This document shows, piece by piece, positions 1 through 11,991 of a stretch of DNA of 64,000 bases. The DNA is taken from NCBI RefSeq assembly GCF_000717875.1, contig NZ_JOCT01000030.1, positions 28,916 to 92,915 on the forward strand, written 5' to 3'. The position numbers and the translations under genes were made by a program. Origin of the DNA: Streptomyces sp. NRRL S-455 (GTDB lineage: Bacteria > Actinomycetota > Actinomycetes > Streptomycetales > Streptomycetaceae). The notes under the pieces are model-generated. The model had not been told where the DNA came from and made no database searches. It was given only the letters and a program-made list of their open reading frames with translations. Each line of letters begins with the position of its first letter. Position 1 is the first letter of the stretch.

Positions 1-2
1 TC

Positions 3-797
3 GCCTCGGACGTGCAGGTCTTCAACCTGCCCGGCGCCGGTGGCACGGTGGGTCTGCAGCGCCTCGCCGACGAGAAGGGCAACGGCGATCTCGCGTTACA
101 GATGGGCCTGGGAGTGGTGGGCGCCTCGCACGCGGCCGGGTCACGGGTGAGCGTCACCGAGACCACCCCGATCGCCCGCCTCCTCGAGGAAGCCGGGGCT
201 GTCGTGGTGCGCGCGGACTCGCCGTTCCGGACGATCGGCGACCTGGTGGACGCCTGGCGCGAGGTGCCCGGTCGGCTGAGGGTGGGCGGCGGCTCCTCCG
301 TCGGCGGACCCGACCATCTGCTGCCGATGGAGCTGGCGCGGGCGGTCGGCATCGACCCGGGGAAGGTCAGGTACGTCCCGTACGACGGCGGGGGCGGTGA
401 TCTGCTGCCCGCGCTGCTCGACGGCCGGATCGACGTCGCCACCAGTGGGTTCGGCGAGTTCCTCGACCAGAGGCGCGGCGGCCGGGTGCGGATCCTGGCC
501 GTCACCGGTGAGCGGCCGGTCGGCGTCCTGCCGGGTGTCCCGACGCTGAAGTCCGCCGGGATCGACCTGGTCTTCAACAACTGGAGGGGCATCGTGGCCC
601 CGCCCGGCATCAGTGACACCGACCGGCGGCGCTGGGTCGAGGCGCTGACCGAGCTGCACGGCTCTCGCGAGTGGCGGGCCGAGCTGCGCCGGCACGGCTG
701 GACCGATGCTTTCGCCACCGGCCGTGCCTTCGCGTCCTACCTCGCGCGGCAGGACGCGCGGGTCGCCGCCCTGGTCCGCGGTCTGGGGCGGCGGTGA
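3..797 (+). CDS. Tripartite tricarboxylate transporter substrate-binding protein (TctC/Bug family), 5' end missing
   Basis: The reading frame is open from the window edge; the first GTG (position 12) falls inside the fold, so the true start lies upstream. The protein resembles the extracytoplasmic solute-binding component of TctABC transporters, which bind carboxylates outside the membrane and pass them to the TctA/TctB membrane proteins. Typical features seen are the early NLPGAGG-like turn, a GGGSSVGGPDH stretch in the ligand site, PYDGGGGDLLPALLDG, and a late NNWRG followed by APPG. Membrane subunits are not visible and may lie upstream. A TTA leucine codon at 96-98 makes translation dependent on the bldA tRNA. 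Substrate unknown. Confidence 0.85.
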   Translation, partial: ASDVQVFNLPGAGGTVGLQRLADEKGNGDLALQMGLGVVGASHAAGSRVSVTETTPIARLLEEAGAVVVRADSPFRTIGDLVDAWREVPGRLRVGGGSSVGGPDHLLPMELARAVGIDPGKVRYVPYDGGGGDLLPALLDGRIDVATSGFGEFLDQRRGGRVRILAVTGERPVGVLPGVPTLKSAGIDLVFNNWRGIVAPPGISDTDRRRWVEALTELHGSREWRAELRRHGWTDAFATGRAFASYLARQDARVAALVRGLGRR

Positions 798-799
798 CG

Positions 800-1306
800 T
801 CAGGAGGCGTTCGTCTTGGGGCCGATTCCCTGCAGATCCCGGATGGTCCCGCCGAGTTTCGCGCGGAGGGGTTCGAGCATCTTCGGCTTGGCGCTGACCA
901 CCCAGCGCATGCCGACGAGGTACTTGCCGCCGTACACGCTGGCCGACTCCAGCCAGGTCTCCTTGAGTTTCTCCTCGGGGAAGGTGGTGATGAGGAAGTC
1001 GCCCTTCTTGGTGTGGCAGACACCCTCGCGCAGTTCGTCCGCCTCGGTGCGGATCTTCACCTTGCAGCCGGTCAGGCCGGCGATCACCTCCACCTTCGCC
1101 GGCGCGACGACTCCGGCGGCGGGTGCGGCGGACCCGCTCGGCGTCACCGTCTTGCGGCTGCCGGCCGGCTCCGCGTCGTCACCACCGCCGCAGGCGGTGA
1201 CGAGGGGGAGCACGGCCAGGGCGCCGGCCAGCGCCGCGGCGCGCAGCCGGTGGGTGCGGAACGGGGTCCGGGCAGTGGATCGTGCGTGCGGTTGCTGCTG
1301 GGACAC
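800..1306 (-). CDS. Small secreted lipoprotein of unknown function
   Basis: Encodes 168 residues beginning with an arginine-rich N-region, a hydrophobic stretch (about residues 23-37) and the lipobox LVTAC, so the mature protein is probably lipid-anchored at a Cys near residue 39. A Gly/Asp-rich linker follows, then a roughly 110-residue domain with two cysteines (in GCKV and GVCH) that could form a disulfide. GTG start at 1306, preceded by GGAGAGG. It lies convergent to and just after the TctC-like gene (2-bp gap). I do not recognise the domain. Confidence 0.75.
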   Translation of the reverse strand: MSQQQPHARSTARTPFRTHRLRAAALAGALAVLPLVTACGGGDDAEPAGSRKTVTPSGSAAPAAGVVAPAKVEVIAGLTGCKVKIRTEADELREGVCHTKKGDFLITTFPEEKLKETWLESASVYGGKYLVGMRWVVSAKPKMLEPLRAKLGGTIRDLQGIGPKTNAS

Positions 1307-1391
1307 GTCGCCTCTCCGGGTGCGGACTGTCCTGCCCCCGTGGGCAGGCAGGAGTACTCACGAAGCGGTACGGATGCGCACCCGGAGCCGT

Positions 1392-3278
1392 TCACACCCT
1401 TTCCATGACCGGGCTCTCCGACCCGCCGAACTGGGTCCGGTAGAGCTCCGCGTACCGCTTCCCCGCCGCCAGCAGTTCCTCGTGCGTGCCGCGTTCCACG
1501 ATCCGGCCGGCCTCGACGACCAGGATCTGGTCGGCTGCCCGGACGGTGGAGAGCCGGTGGGCGATCACGACCGCGGTCCTGCCTTCGAGGGCTTCGGTGA
1601 GCGCTTCCTGGACGGCGGCCTCGGAGGTGTTGTCGAGGTGGGCGGTGGCCTCGTCGAGGATGACGACGCGCTGCCGGGCCAGCAGCAGCCGGGCGATGGT
1701 CATGCGCTGGCGCTCGCCGCCGGAGAGGCGGTAGCCGCGTTCGCCGACCACGGTGTCGAGACCGTCGGGCAGGGACCGCACGAGGTCGTCGAGCCGGGCC
1801 CGGCGCAGGGCGTCCCAGAGGTCGGTGTCCGTGGCCGTGGGGCGGGCCAGCAGGAGGTTGGCGCGGACGGTGTCGTGGAAGAGGTGCCCGTCCTGGGTGA
1901 CCATGCCGAGGGTCTCCCGCAACGACTGCGCGCTCAGATCACGGACGTCGATCCCGCCGACGCGTACGGCGCCCCCGTCGGCGTCGTAGAGGCGGGGCAG
2001 CAGCTGCGCGACGGTCGACTTGCCGGCGCCGGAGGACCCGACGAGCGCCACGGTCTGCCCGGGCTCGGCACGGAAGGAGATGCCGTGCAGGACCTCGTCG
2101 CCGCCCCGCTTGTCCAGGGCGGCGACCTCCTCCAGGGAGGCCAGGGAGACCTTGTCGGCGGAGGGGTAGCCGAAGCGGACGTCGTCGAACTCGATCGCGA
2201 CGGGCCCCTCCGGCACGGGGCGCGCGTCGGGCTTCTCCTCGATGAGCGGCCGCAGGTCGAGCACCTCGAAGACCCGCTCGAAGCTGACCAGGGCGCTCAT
2301 CACCTCGACCCGGGCGCCGGCCAGCGCGGTCAGGGGCGCGTACAGCCGGGTGAGGAGCAACGCCAGGGCCACGACCGCGCCGGGGTCCAGGGTGCCGCGC
2401 AGGGCGAGGTAGCCGCCCAGCCCGTAGACCAGTGCCAGGGCCAGGGCGGAGACGAGGGTGAGGGCGGTGATGAAGGCCGCCTGGGCCGTCGCCGTCCGGA
2501 CGCCGATGTCCGCGACCCGGCGGGCCCGTTCGGCGAACTGTGCCGACTCCTCCTCCGGGCGTCCGAAGAGCTTGACGAGGGTGGCGCCGGGGGCGGAGAA
2601 GCGCTCGGTCATGCGGGTGCCCATCGCCGCGTTCAGTGTCGCCGCCTCCCGCTGCATGCGGGCCATCCGGCTGCCCATGCGCCGGGCCGGGATCACGAAG
2701 ACCGGCAGCAGCACCAGCGCGAGCAGGGTGATCTGCCAGGACAGGGTGAGCATCACGGCGAGGGTGAGCAGCAGTGTGACGAGGTTGCTGACCACTCCGG
2801 ACAGGGTGTTGCTGAACGCGCGCTGGGCGCCGATGACGTCGTTGTTGAGACGGGAGACGAGGGCGCCCGTACGAGTGCGTGTGAAGAAAGCGACCGGCAT
2901 GCGCTGCACATGGTCGAACACCGCGGTCCGCAGGTCGAGGATGAGGTGTTCCCCGAGCCGCGCCGAGAGCCTCCGGCCGAGGATGCCGAGCGCCGCCTCC
3001 GCCACCGCGATCAGCGCGATGAGCAGGGCCAGGCGTACGACGGTGCCCTCGTCCCCGTCCGAGACGATGACGTTCACGACCCGCCCGGCCAGGACCGGCG
3101 TCGCCACGGCGAGCAGGGCGGTGCCGACGCCGAGCAGGACGAAGAGGGCGATGCGGCGCCGGTGCGGGCGGGCGAACGCGCCGATGCGGCGCAGGGTGGC
3201 GAGGGCGAAGGGGCGGCGCTCCCGTTCGGCGTTGATGACGCTGTGCAGTTGTGTCCACGCTGTGGTCTCCATACTCAT
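1392..3278 (-). CDS. ABC exporter half-transporter (fused permease and ATPase), SoxR-box controlled
   Basis: The 628-residue protein has an N-terminal type I exporter membrane domain (about residues 35-320) and a C-terminal ATPase. Seen directly are Walker A GSSGAGKST near residue 411, the signature LSGGERQRM near 517, Walker B VVILDEATAHLD near 535, and the H-loop in VIAHRLSTV. Such exporters form dimers that pump lipids, drugs or redox-active metabolites out of the cell. A perfect SoxR-type palindrome lies between the -35 and -10 elements just upstream. That argues for induction by redox-cycling compounds and for a role in exporting self-made or foreign pigments and antibiotics. From memory, S. 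coelicolor SoxR controls an ABC transporter, SCO7008, which this may match. The -10 is so close to the ATG at 3278 that the mRNA may be leaderless; a second ATG lies at 3272. Confidence 0.92.
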   Translation of the reverse strand: MSMETTAWTQLHSVINAERERRPFALATLRRIGAFARPHRRRIALFVLLGVGTALLAVATPVLAGRVVNVIVSDGDEGTVVRLALLIALIAVAEAALGILGRRLSARLGEHLILDLRTAVFDHVQRMPVAFFTRTRTGALVSRLNNDVIGAQRAFSNTLSGVVSNLVTLLLTLAVMLTLSWQITLLALVLLPVFVIPARRMGSRMARMQREAATLNAAMGTRMTERFSAPGATLVKLFGRPEEESAQFAERARRVADIGVRTATAQAAFITALTLVSALALALVYGLGGYLALRGTLDPGAVVALALLLTRLYAPLTALAGARVEVMSALVSFERVFEVLDLRPLIEEKPDARPVPEGPVAIEFDDVRFGYPSADKVSLASLEEVAALDKRGGDEVLHGISFRAEPGQTVALVGSSGAGKSTVAQLLPRLYDADGGAVRVGGIDVRDLSAQSLRETLGMVTQDGHLFHDTVRANLLLARPTATDTDLWDALRRARLDDLVRSLPDGLDTVVGERGYRLSGGERQRMTIARLLLARQRVVILDEATAHLDNTSEAAVQEALTEALEGRTAVVIAHRLSTVRAADQILVVEAGRIVERGTHEELLAAGKRYAELYRTQFGGSESPVMERV

Positions 3279-3285
3279 GACAGCG

Positions 3286-3316
3286 AAGCTAGAACCTCAA
3301 GCAATCTTGAGGTCAA
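3286..3316 (-). promoter_or_regulatory. SoxR-type promoter: perfect SoxR box in a 19-bp spacer
   Basis: On the minus strand, TTGACC (3316-3311) and TAGCTT (3291-3286) are separated by 19 bp, the overlong spacer typical of MerR-family promoters. Centred in it is CCTCAAG-CAAT-CTTGAGG (3295-3312), with perfect 7-bp arms, matching the known SoxR operator pattern of E. coli soxS and the S. coelicolor SoxR regulon. Transcription would begin about 3279-3280, at or next to the ABC exporter ATG. The soxR gene itself is not in the window. Confidence 0.88.
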
Positions 3317-3395
3317 GGCGTTCACACATCGCTCCGGCATACCGCACAATCGGCCCGACCCCCCTCTTCTCCCCGTCCCCCACCCAAAGGTCCCG

Positions 3396-4472
3396 ATGAC
3401 GCTCTCCTCACAGCCGCTCCCCGCACGTAAGGCGGCGTCCCCGCTCCCGCAACCCGCCGTTGGCGGGGCGTGGGAAGCCTCTGCGGATGTGACAGCGGTA
3501 CAACTCCCCGAACTCCGCCCGGGACGACTCCCCCGTCGCGTCCCGGTCCGCCGCCTGCGTCAGATCCTGTGTCTGCTTCCGCTGCTGCTCGTCACCGTGG
3601 TCGCGGTGCAGCACCGGTCGGTGCTCGCCGAGGGCTTCGCGCATCTGGCCACCGCCGAGTGGCCGTGGCTGCTGGCCGCGGTCGGCACGACGTGTCTGAC
3701 CTGGGTCGCCGCCGCCTGCACCCGGCAGGGCGCGGTCGTCGAACGGCTGCCCCGACGGCGGCTGCTCGCGACGCAGTTCGCCGCGGGCGCGGCCAACCAC
3801 CTGTTGCCGACGGGGCTGGGCGCGAGCGCGGTGAACCTGCGGTTCATGACGGTGTGCGGGCTGCCGCTCGCCCGGTCCTCGGCCGCTCTCGCGCTGTACC
3901 TGCTGGCGGAGAGCGTGGGCCGGGTGGCCCTGCTCGGCGCCCTGCTCATCGCGTTCCCCGACGCGCTGCGGCTCGGCACGCTGCTGCCCGAGGCGGCGTT
4001 CGGCCCGCTGCTGACCGGTGCCGGCCTGGTGCTCGTCGTCGCGGTGGCGGTGCTGGCCCTCGTCCGGCGGGTGCGCTCGGCCGTGGTGTCCTTCCTGCGG
4101 ACGGCGCTCGGCGAGGCGCGCTCGGTGCACACCCGTCCGGCCCGCGCCCTGGCCCTGTGGGGCGGATCGCTCGCCTTCCCGGCGCTGCAGGCCTCCGTAC
4201 TGGTGCTGGTGGGGCAGGCGTTGGGGCTGCCGGTGCCGCCCGCGCACATGGCGGTTGCCTATCTGGCGGCGACGGTCGCCGTCGCGCTGGTGCCCACTCC
4301 GGGCGGGCTCGGCTCGGTGGAGGCGGCGCTGGTCGTGGCGCTGGTGGCGGCGGGCGGACCGGCCGCGGTGGCCACGGCCGTGGTCCTGGCCTTCCGGGTC
4401 ATCACCGTCTGGCTGCCGCTGCTGCCGGGGGCGCTGACGCTGGGGGCGCTCGTCCGGCTGAAGGTCATCTGA
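3396..4472 (+). CDS. Lysylphosphatidylglycerol synthase-type transmembrane protein (UPF0104, flippase-like)
   Basis: Encodes 358 residues with about eight hydrophobic segments. Characteristic family elements are AAGAANHLLPTGLGASAVNLRF near residue 130 and VPTPGGLGSVEAALV near residue 300. It lacks the catalytic aminoacyl-transferase domain of MprF, so the likely role is lipid or glycolipid translocation rather than lysinylation. ATG at 3396 was chosen for the preceding AAAGG and because the protein then starts shortly before the first membrane segment; the frame is open far upstream but has no coding character there. It diverges from the SoxR-controlled exporter. Confidence 0.85.
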   Translation: MTLSSQPLPARKAASPLPQPAVGGAWEASADVTAVQLPELRPGRLPRRVPVRRLRQILCLLPLLLVTVVAVQHRSVLAEGFAHLATAEWPWLLAAVGTTCLTWVAAACTRQGAVVERLPRRRLLATQFAAGAANHLLPTGLGASAVNLRFMTVCGLPLARSSAALALYLLAESVGRVALLGALLIAFPDALRLGTLLPEAAFGPLLTGAGLVLVVAVAVLALVRRVRSAVVSFLRTALGEARSVHTRPARALALWGGSLAFPALQASVLVLVGQALGLPVPPAHMAVAYLAATVAVALVPTPGGLGSVEAALVVALVAAGGPAAVATAVVLAFRVITVWLPLLPGALTLGALVRLKVI

Positions 4473-4653
4473 GCGACCGGTTCCGAGCACCGGCGCGTTG
4501 ACGGCGCGTCATGTGCAGCAACTCACCCTCCGCTCGCCCCGGTCTCCGGTACGAAACCCCGCTCGGGATGCGGCAGGATGAAAGACCGTGCCCACCGCAG
4601 GTCAGGGTGGTCGGGCGCGATTCGAGCATCCCGGAAACCGAGCAGGTGACGAC

Positions 4654-4721
4654 GTGACGACACTTCACATCCGGCCGTCGGCGACAGAGGTCGCCGCAGC
4701 ACTTCTCCCGGGAGGCGACCG

Positions 4722-4725
<4 letters not shown>
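4654..4725 (+). CDS. Possible 23-codon upstream ORF coupled to mscS
   Basis: A GTG-initiated 23-residue frame, preceded by AGGTGACG, ends in a TGA that overlaps the GTG start of the MscS gene (GTGA arrangement). This could couple translation. There is no homology evidence and it may be chance. Confidence 0.2.
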
Positions 4726-8232
<3,507 letters not shown>

Positions 8233-8271
8233 CGCCGCCCGCCCCGGGCTGACCGACCGCCCGACGGCATG

Positions 8272-8315
8272 CGACTCCGCCCCGACCGGCATAGTGTCCG
8301 GTCGGGGCGGGGTCG
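8272..8315 (+). terminator. Hairpin terminator after icd
   Basis: An 18-bp stem (8272-8289 with 8298-8315, one G-T pair) closes an 8-nt loop; the arm reads CGACTCCGCCCCGACCGG. It lies 40 bp after the icd stop. A short T-rich stretch (TCTTC) follows. Confidence 0.8.
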
Positions 8316-8375
8316 TCTTCCCAGCTGCCGGGGCTCCGAGGGAGCCCGTCTGACAACGTCCCGTGGAGCCGCCGC

Positions 8376-9164
8376 ATGACCGACGACCCGCAGTCCTTCG
8401 ACGTCCTGCCCGGCGCCGGGCACTCCCCCGTGATCCTGCATGTTCCGCACGCGGCGCGGGAGATCCCGCCGGCCGTACGGGCGGACATCGTCCTGGACGA
8501 CGAGGAGCTCGCCCGGGAGCTGGACCACATCACCGACGCGCACACGGCGAAGATCGCCGAGGTGGCGGCGAGCCTGGCCGGCGTCACGCCGTGGCGGTTC
8601 GTCAACCGGCTGTCGCGGCTGGTGGTCGACCCCGAGCGGTTCCCCGACGAACGGGAGGAGATGCGAGCCGTCGGCATGGGCGCGGTGTACACGCACACCA
8701 CGCACGGCGATGTGCTGCGGCCCGGGCACGTCGAGGCCGGGCCGCTCGTCGAGCGGTACTTCCTCCCGTACGCGCAGGCGATGACGCGGACCGTGGAGGA
8801 GCGCCTGGCGGCCACGGGGCGGGCGGTCGTCATCGACGTGCACTCGTATCCCAGCGCGCGGCTGCCGTACGAGCTGCACGGGGAGGGGCCCCGGCCGCCG
8901 GTGTGTCTCGGCACCGACCCCTTCCACACCACTCCCGCGCTCCTGGACGCCGCGCGGACGGCGTTCGGGGAGACGGAGCTCGACAGCCCGTTCAGCGGGG
9001 CCTACGTACCGCTGGAGTTCTACGGGACCGACTCAAGGGTCGAGGCGCTCATGGTGGAGATCCGCCGGGACACCTACATGAGCGAGCCGGGCGGTCCCGC
9101 CGGACCGGGCCTGGAGCGTCTCGCCGCCGCGCTCGCCGGTCTCGTGGACGCCGTGTCCCCCTGA
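8376..9164 (+). CDS. N-formylglutamate amidohydrolase family protein
   Basis: This 262-residue protein belongs to the FGase family, zinc hydrolases that release formate and glutamate from N-formylglutamate, the last step of one histidine-degradation route. The family hallmarks PVILHVPHAAREIP near residue 16, VNRLSRLVVDPERF near 73, the TTHGDVL segment and the VIDVHSYPS metal-binding motif near 152 are present. No other hut genes are visible, so the natural substrate could be a related N-acyl amino acid. The ATG at 8376 gives the expected N-terminus. Confidence 0.85.
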   Translation: MTDDPQSFDVLPGAGHSPVILHVPHAAREIPPAVRADIVLDDEELARELDHITDAHTAKIAEVAASLAGVTPWRFVNRLSRLVVDPERFPDEREEMRAVGMGAVYTHTTHGDVLRPGHVEAGPLVERYFLPYAQAMTRTVEERLAATGRAVVIDVHSYPSARLPYELHGEGPRPPVCLGTDPFHTTPALLDAARTAFGETELDSPFSGAYVPLEFYGTDSRVEALMVEIRRDTYMSEPGGPAGPGLERLAAALAGLVDAVSP

Positions 9165-9208
9165 CGCTTCAGTCCGTGCCGCAGGACGACCCGACCGTGA
9201 AAACGGAG

Positions 9209-9238
9209 AGGCCGCACCGGATCTCTCCGGTGCGGCCT
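9209..9238 (-). terminator. Bidirectional hairpin between FGase gene and tRNA-Pro
   Basis: A perfect 12-bp stem (AGGCCGCACCGG, 9209-9220, with 9227-9238) and a 6-nt loop. On the minus strand the stem is followed by CTCCGTTTTC, a U-rich tail suiting termination of the tRNA transcript; it can also serve the plus-strand gene. Confidence 0.75.
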
Positions 9239-9258
9239 TCGACCCGCTGCCTCACAAG

Positions 9259-9332
<74 letters not shown>

Positions 9333-9395
9333 ATGCTTCTCGCGCGGGTGAACCGCGTGATCACGCAGGTCAACCCTACCGCATGGGAAGCAGAC

Positions 9396-9605
9396 TCAGC
9401 CCCGCGGTCCCCGGCGGCGGCCGATCCCCGCTCCGGTCCAGCCGGCGAGACCCGCTGTCGAGACGGCGACGGCGAGCACGGCCCACCAGGGGATCTCCGC
9501 CGTGGCCGCATGACCGGCACCGGCCGCGACGGCCAGCAGCGCCGTGACGGCGCCTCCGGTCAGTCCGGCACCCCGCCGGTGCCGTGTCTCGTCCACGTCC
9601 CCCAC
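9396..9605 (-). CDS. Small two-helix membrane protein
   Basis: Encodes 69 residues: a charged N-terminus (GDVDETRHRRG), two hydrophobic helices (about residues 15-35 and 39-58) separated by a Pro-Trp turn, and an arginine-rich tail. The GTG at 9605 has GAAGGGG about 10 nt upstream. Function unknown; it lies just upstream of the tRNA-Pro on the same strand. Confidence 0.5.
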   Translation of the reverse strand: MGDVDETRHRRGAGLTGGAVTALLAVAAGAGHAATAEIPWWAVLAVAVSTAGLAGWTGAGIGRRRGPRG

Positions 9606-9708
9606 GTCCTCGTCCCCCTTCGGGTCGGCGCCCGGGCATATGCCGCGAACACTACGCGAAGCCGAAGGTAACTTCCTACCTGGGCATACGGGTTGAGACG
9701 GACAGGGC

Positions 9709-10707
9709 TCAGGGCGGCGGTGCCGTCGTCCCCCGGATCTCCAGCGTCGGCGCCGCCAGGTGCAGCCGGCCCTCTCCCCCGGGCCGCTCGAAGCGGTCCA
9801 GGAGGAAGCGGGCTGCTCGGCGGCCGACCTCGTGTCCGGCGTTGTCCACCGTGGTGAGCCACAGGTGACGCAGGCGGGAGATGCTCGTGTTGTCGTAGCC
9901 GACGACGGACACGTCGTGCGGGACGCGCAGGCCCAGTTCCTCCGCCGCCGAGAGGGCGCCGACGCAGGTGATGTCGTTGACCGCGAAGACGGCGGTGGGG
10001 CGGTCGGGCCGGCTGAGGAGACGGACGGTCGCCCGGTAGCCCCCCTCCTCGGTCATGTCGCCGGTCTCGACGACGGCCCGGTCGGCCAGGCCACGTTCCC
10101 GCATGGTCGCCTCGAAGCTGTGGCGGCGAAGTTCGCCGACGGCCCCGTAGCCCGCGAGGTGGGCGATGCGGCGGTGGCCGAGGCCGATGAGGTGCTCGGT
10201 GACCAGCCGGGCGCCCCGCTCGTCGTCGCCCGCGACCTGGTCCACCCCGGGCGGCACCGGCTCGCGGGTGCCGGCCAGCACGACCGGCATCCGGCCGGCC
10301 GCCGCGCCGAGAGCCGCCGGGTCGGGCAGGGTGCCGACCACGACGAGGCCGTCCACGCCGAGGTCCAGGAGCGGAGCGGCCGGGTCCTGGCCGGTGCGGC
10401 GGTTGAGGCGGGCGTCGGCCAGCAGCATGTGCAGGCCACGCTCGTGCAGCAGGGAGTTGAGGCCGCCGAGAAGGTCGACGAACCAGGGGTTGCGCAGGTC
10501 GTTGAGGAGGACGCCTACGGTGCGCGTGCGCTGTTCGCTGAGGCTGCGCGCGGCGGCGTTGGGCCGGTACCCCAGCTCCCTGACGGCGCGGAGCACGGCT
10601 TCCCGCTTCTCTGGCCGTACCTGGCCGGAGCCGCGCAGCACCAGGGAGACCAGTGACTTGGAGACGCCGGCCCGCTCGGCCACGTCACGGATGGTCGGCG
10701 GTCTCAT
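9709..10707 (-). CDS. LacI-family transcriptional regulator
   Basis: The 332-residue protein has an N-terminal LacI helix-turn-helix (residues 2-50; TIRDVAERAGVSKSLVS with the hinge NAAARSLSEQRT) followed by a periplasmic-binding-protein-like effector domain. It is divergent from a Gfo/Idh/MocA dehydrogenase. Two inversely oriented copies of a LacI-type operator sit beside its own ATG and at the dehydrogenase promoter, so it probably represses both. The ligand is likely the dehydrogenase substrate or an upstream sugar. Confidence 0.93.
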   Translation of the reverse strand: MRPPTIRDVAERAGVSKSLVSLVLRGSGQVRPEKREAVLRAVRELGYRPNAAARSLSEQRTRTVGVLLNDLRNPWFVDLLGGLNSLLHERGLHMLLADARLNRRTGQDPAAPLLDLGVDGLVVVGTLPDPAALGAAAGRMPVVLAGTREPVPPGVDQVAGDDERGARLVTEHLIGLGHRRIAHLAGYGAVGELRRHSFEATMRERGLADRAVVETGDMTEEGGYRATVRLLSRPDRPTAVFAVNDITCVGALSAAEELGLRVPHDVSVVGYDNTSISRLRHLWLTTVDNAGHEVGRRAARFLLDRFERPGGEGRLHLAAPTLEIRGTTAPPP

Positions 10708-10710
10708 GAC

Positions 10711-10722
10711 TGGACCGTTCCA
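10711..10722. promoter_or_regulatory. LacI-type operator, regulator side
   Basis: TGGACCGTTCCA is the exact reverse complement of the 12-mer at 10793-10804, with the central CG and TGGA/TCCA ends typical of LacI-family operators. It lies 3 bp from the ATG of the lacI-type gene, placing it over the start region for autorepression. Confidence 0.7.
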
Positions 10723-10747
10723 TGCGGGTCAGCCGCTTGTCAAAGGG

Positions 10748-10777
10748 TTGACATCTGGCGGAAACGCCGCCCAGGGT
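10748..10777 (+). promoter_or_regulatory. Promoter of the dehydrogenase gene
   Basis: A consensus -35 TTGACA (10748-10753) and a weaker -10 CAGGGT (10772-10777) are separated by 18 bp. The LacI-type operator at 10793-10804 would lie just downstream of the transcription start. Confidence 0.6.
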
Positions 10778-10792
10778 GGGCTGGACAGGTTC

Positions 10793-10804
10793 TGGAACGG
10801 TCCA
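10793..10804. promoter_or_regulatory. LacI-type operator, dehydrogenase side
   Basis: TGGAACGGTCCA, the inverted copy of 10711-10722 (82 bp between starts), lies between the promoter and the ribosome-binding site of the dehydrogenase. The pair could support looping. Confidence 0.7.
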
Positions 10805-10817
10805 AAGAGGGGCTCGC

Positions 10818-11981
10818 ATGGTGGACAAGCTCGGCGTCGCCGTCATTGGTTTCGGCTGGATGGGGCGCGTGCACACGCAGGCGTACGCGCGCGTGCGGCA
10901 CCACTATCCGCAGCTGCCCCTCGTTCCGGAGCTGGTGACGGTCGCCGAGGAGGTGCCGGGCCGGGCGGAGGAGGCGGCCGAGCGGTTCGGGTTCGCCTCG
11001 ACGACGCGGGACTGGCGCGAGGTGGCCGCCGACCCGCGTGTGCGGGCGGTCAGCATCACGGCGCCGAACTTCCTGCACCGCGAGATCGGCGTCGCGATGG
11101 CCGAGGCCGGCAAGCACATCTGGATCGAGAAGCCGGTCGGTCTGACCGCCGAGGACGCCGGCGCGGTGGCGGACGCGGTGGCCAAGGCGGGGGTGCAGGG
11201 CACGGTCGGCTTCAACTACCGCAACGCTCCCGCCGTCGAGGCGGCCCGTGAACTGATCACCTCCGGCGAGCTCGGCACGGTCACGCATGTCCGCGTCCAG
11301 CTGTTCAGCGACTACGCGGCGCATCCCGAGGGTGCCCTGACCTGGCGTTACGAGCGGGAGCGTGGCGGCAGCGGGGTCCTGGGGGACCTCGCCTCGCACG
11401 GTACGGACCTCGCCCGGTTCCTGCTCGGCGACATCACGTCCCTCATCGCGGACACGGCGATCTTCCTCCCGGAGCGGGCCCGGCCGACCGGTGCGACGGC
11501 GGGCCACAGCCGCGCCCTCGGCGGTGAACTCGGCCCGGTCGAGAACGAGGACTACGTCAGCTGCCTGCTGCGCTTCGCCTCCGGGGCGCGCGGTGTCCTG
11601 GAGGCCTGCCGGGTCTCGGTCGGCGAGCAGAACAACTACGGCTTCGAGGTGCACGGCACCAAGGGGGCGGTGTTCTGGGACTTCCGCCGCATGAACGAGC
11701 TGGGTGTCAGCCGCGGCACGACGTACCAGGACCAGTCCGTCACCACGGTGTACGTCGGTCCGGGGCACGGGGAGTTCGGGGCGTTCCAGCCCGGCGCGGC
11801 GAACGCGATGGGGTACGACGACCTGAAGGTCATCGAGGCGTACCGCTTCCTCCGGTCGGTCGCCGAGGGCACCGCGCACGGGGCGACGCTCACGGACGCC
11901 GTGCACAGCGCGGCCGCGCTGGACGCCATGGCGCGGTCGGCCGGGAGCGGAACGTGGGCCGAGGTGGCCGGGCAGGCGTGA
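10818..11981 (+). CDS. Gfo/Idh/MocA-family NAD(P)-dependent sugar/polyol dehydrogenase
   Basis: A 387-residue oxidoreductase with an N-terminal Rossmann fold (VAVIGFGWMGRVH, residues 7-19), the family EKPV motif (WIEKPVGLT, near residue 102), and a C-terminal alpha/beta domain with the GSGVLGDLASHGTDLARFLLG motif that carries the catalytic His/Asp region. Members oxidise hydroxyls on sugars, inositols or their derivatives. ATG at 10818 follows AAAGAGGGG. Substrate undetermined; control by the divergent LacI regulator suggests a sugar or polyol inducer. Confidence 0.9.
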   Translation: MVDKLGVAVIGFGWMGRVHTQAYARVRHHYPQLPLVPELVTVAEEVPGRAEEAAERFGFASTTRDWREVAADPRVRAVSITAPNFLHREIGVAMAEAGKHIWIEKPVGLTAEDAGAVADAVAKAGVQGTVGFNYRNAPAVEAARELITSGELGTVTHVRVQLFSDYAAHPEGALTWRYERERGGSGVLGDLASHGTDLARFLLGDITSLIADTAIFLPERARPTGATAGHSRALGGELGPVENEDYVSCLLRFASGARGVLEACRVSVGEQNNYGFEVHGTKGAVFWDFRRMNELGVSRGTTYQDQSVTTVYVGPGHGEFGAFQPGAANAMGYDDLKVIEAYRFLRSVAEGTAHGATLTDAVHSAAALDAMARSAGSGTWAEVAGQA

Positions 11982-11991
11982 CACCGCTCCC

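Noticed and set aside
816..3395. Very long plus-strand open frame running from 816 into the flippase gene
   Set aside because: It is antisense to the ABC exporter and the lipoprotein; the sequence is low-complexity and lacks homology until about 3396, where the true gene starts.
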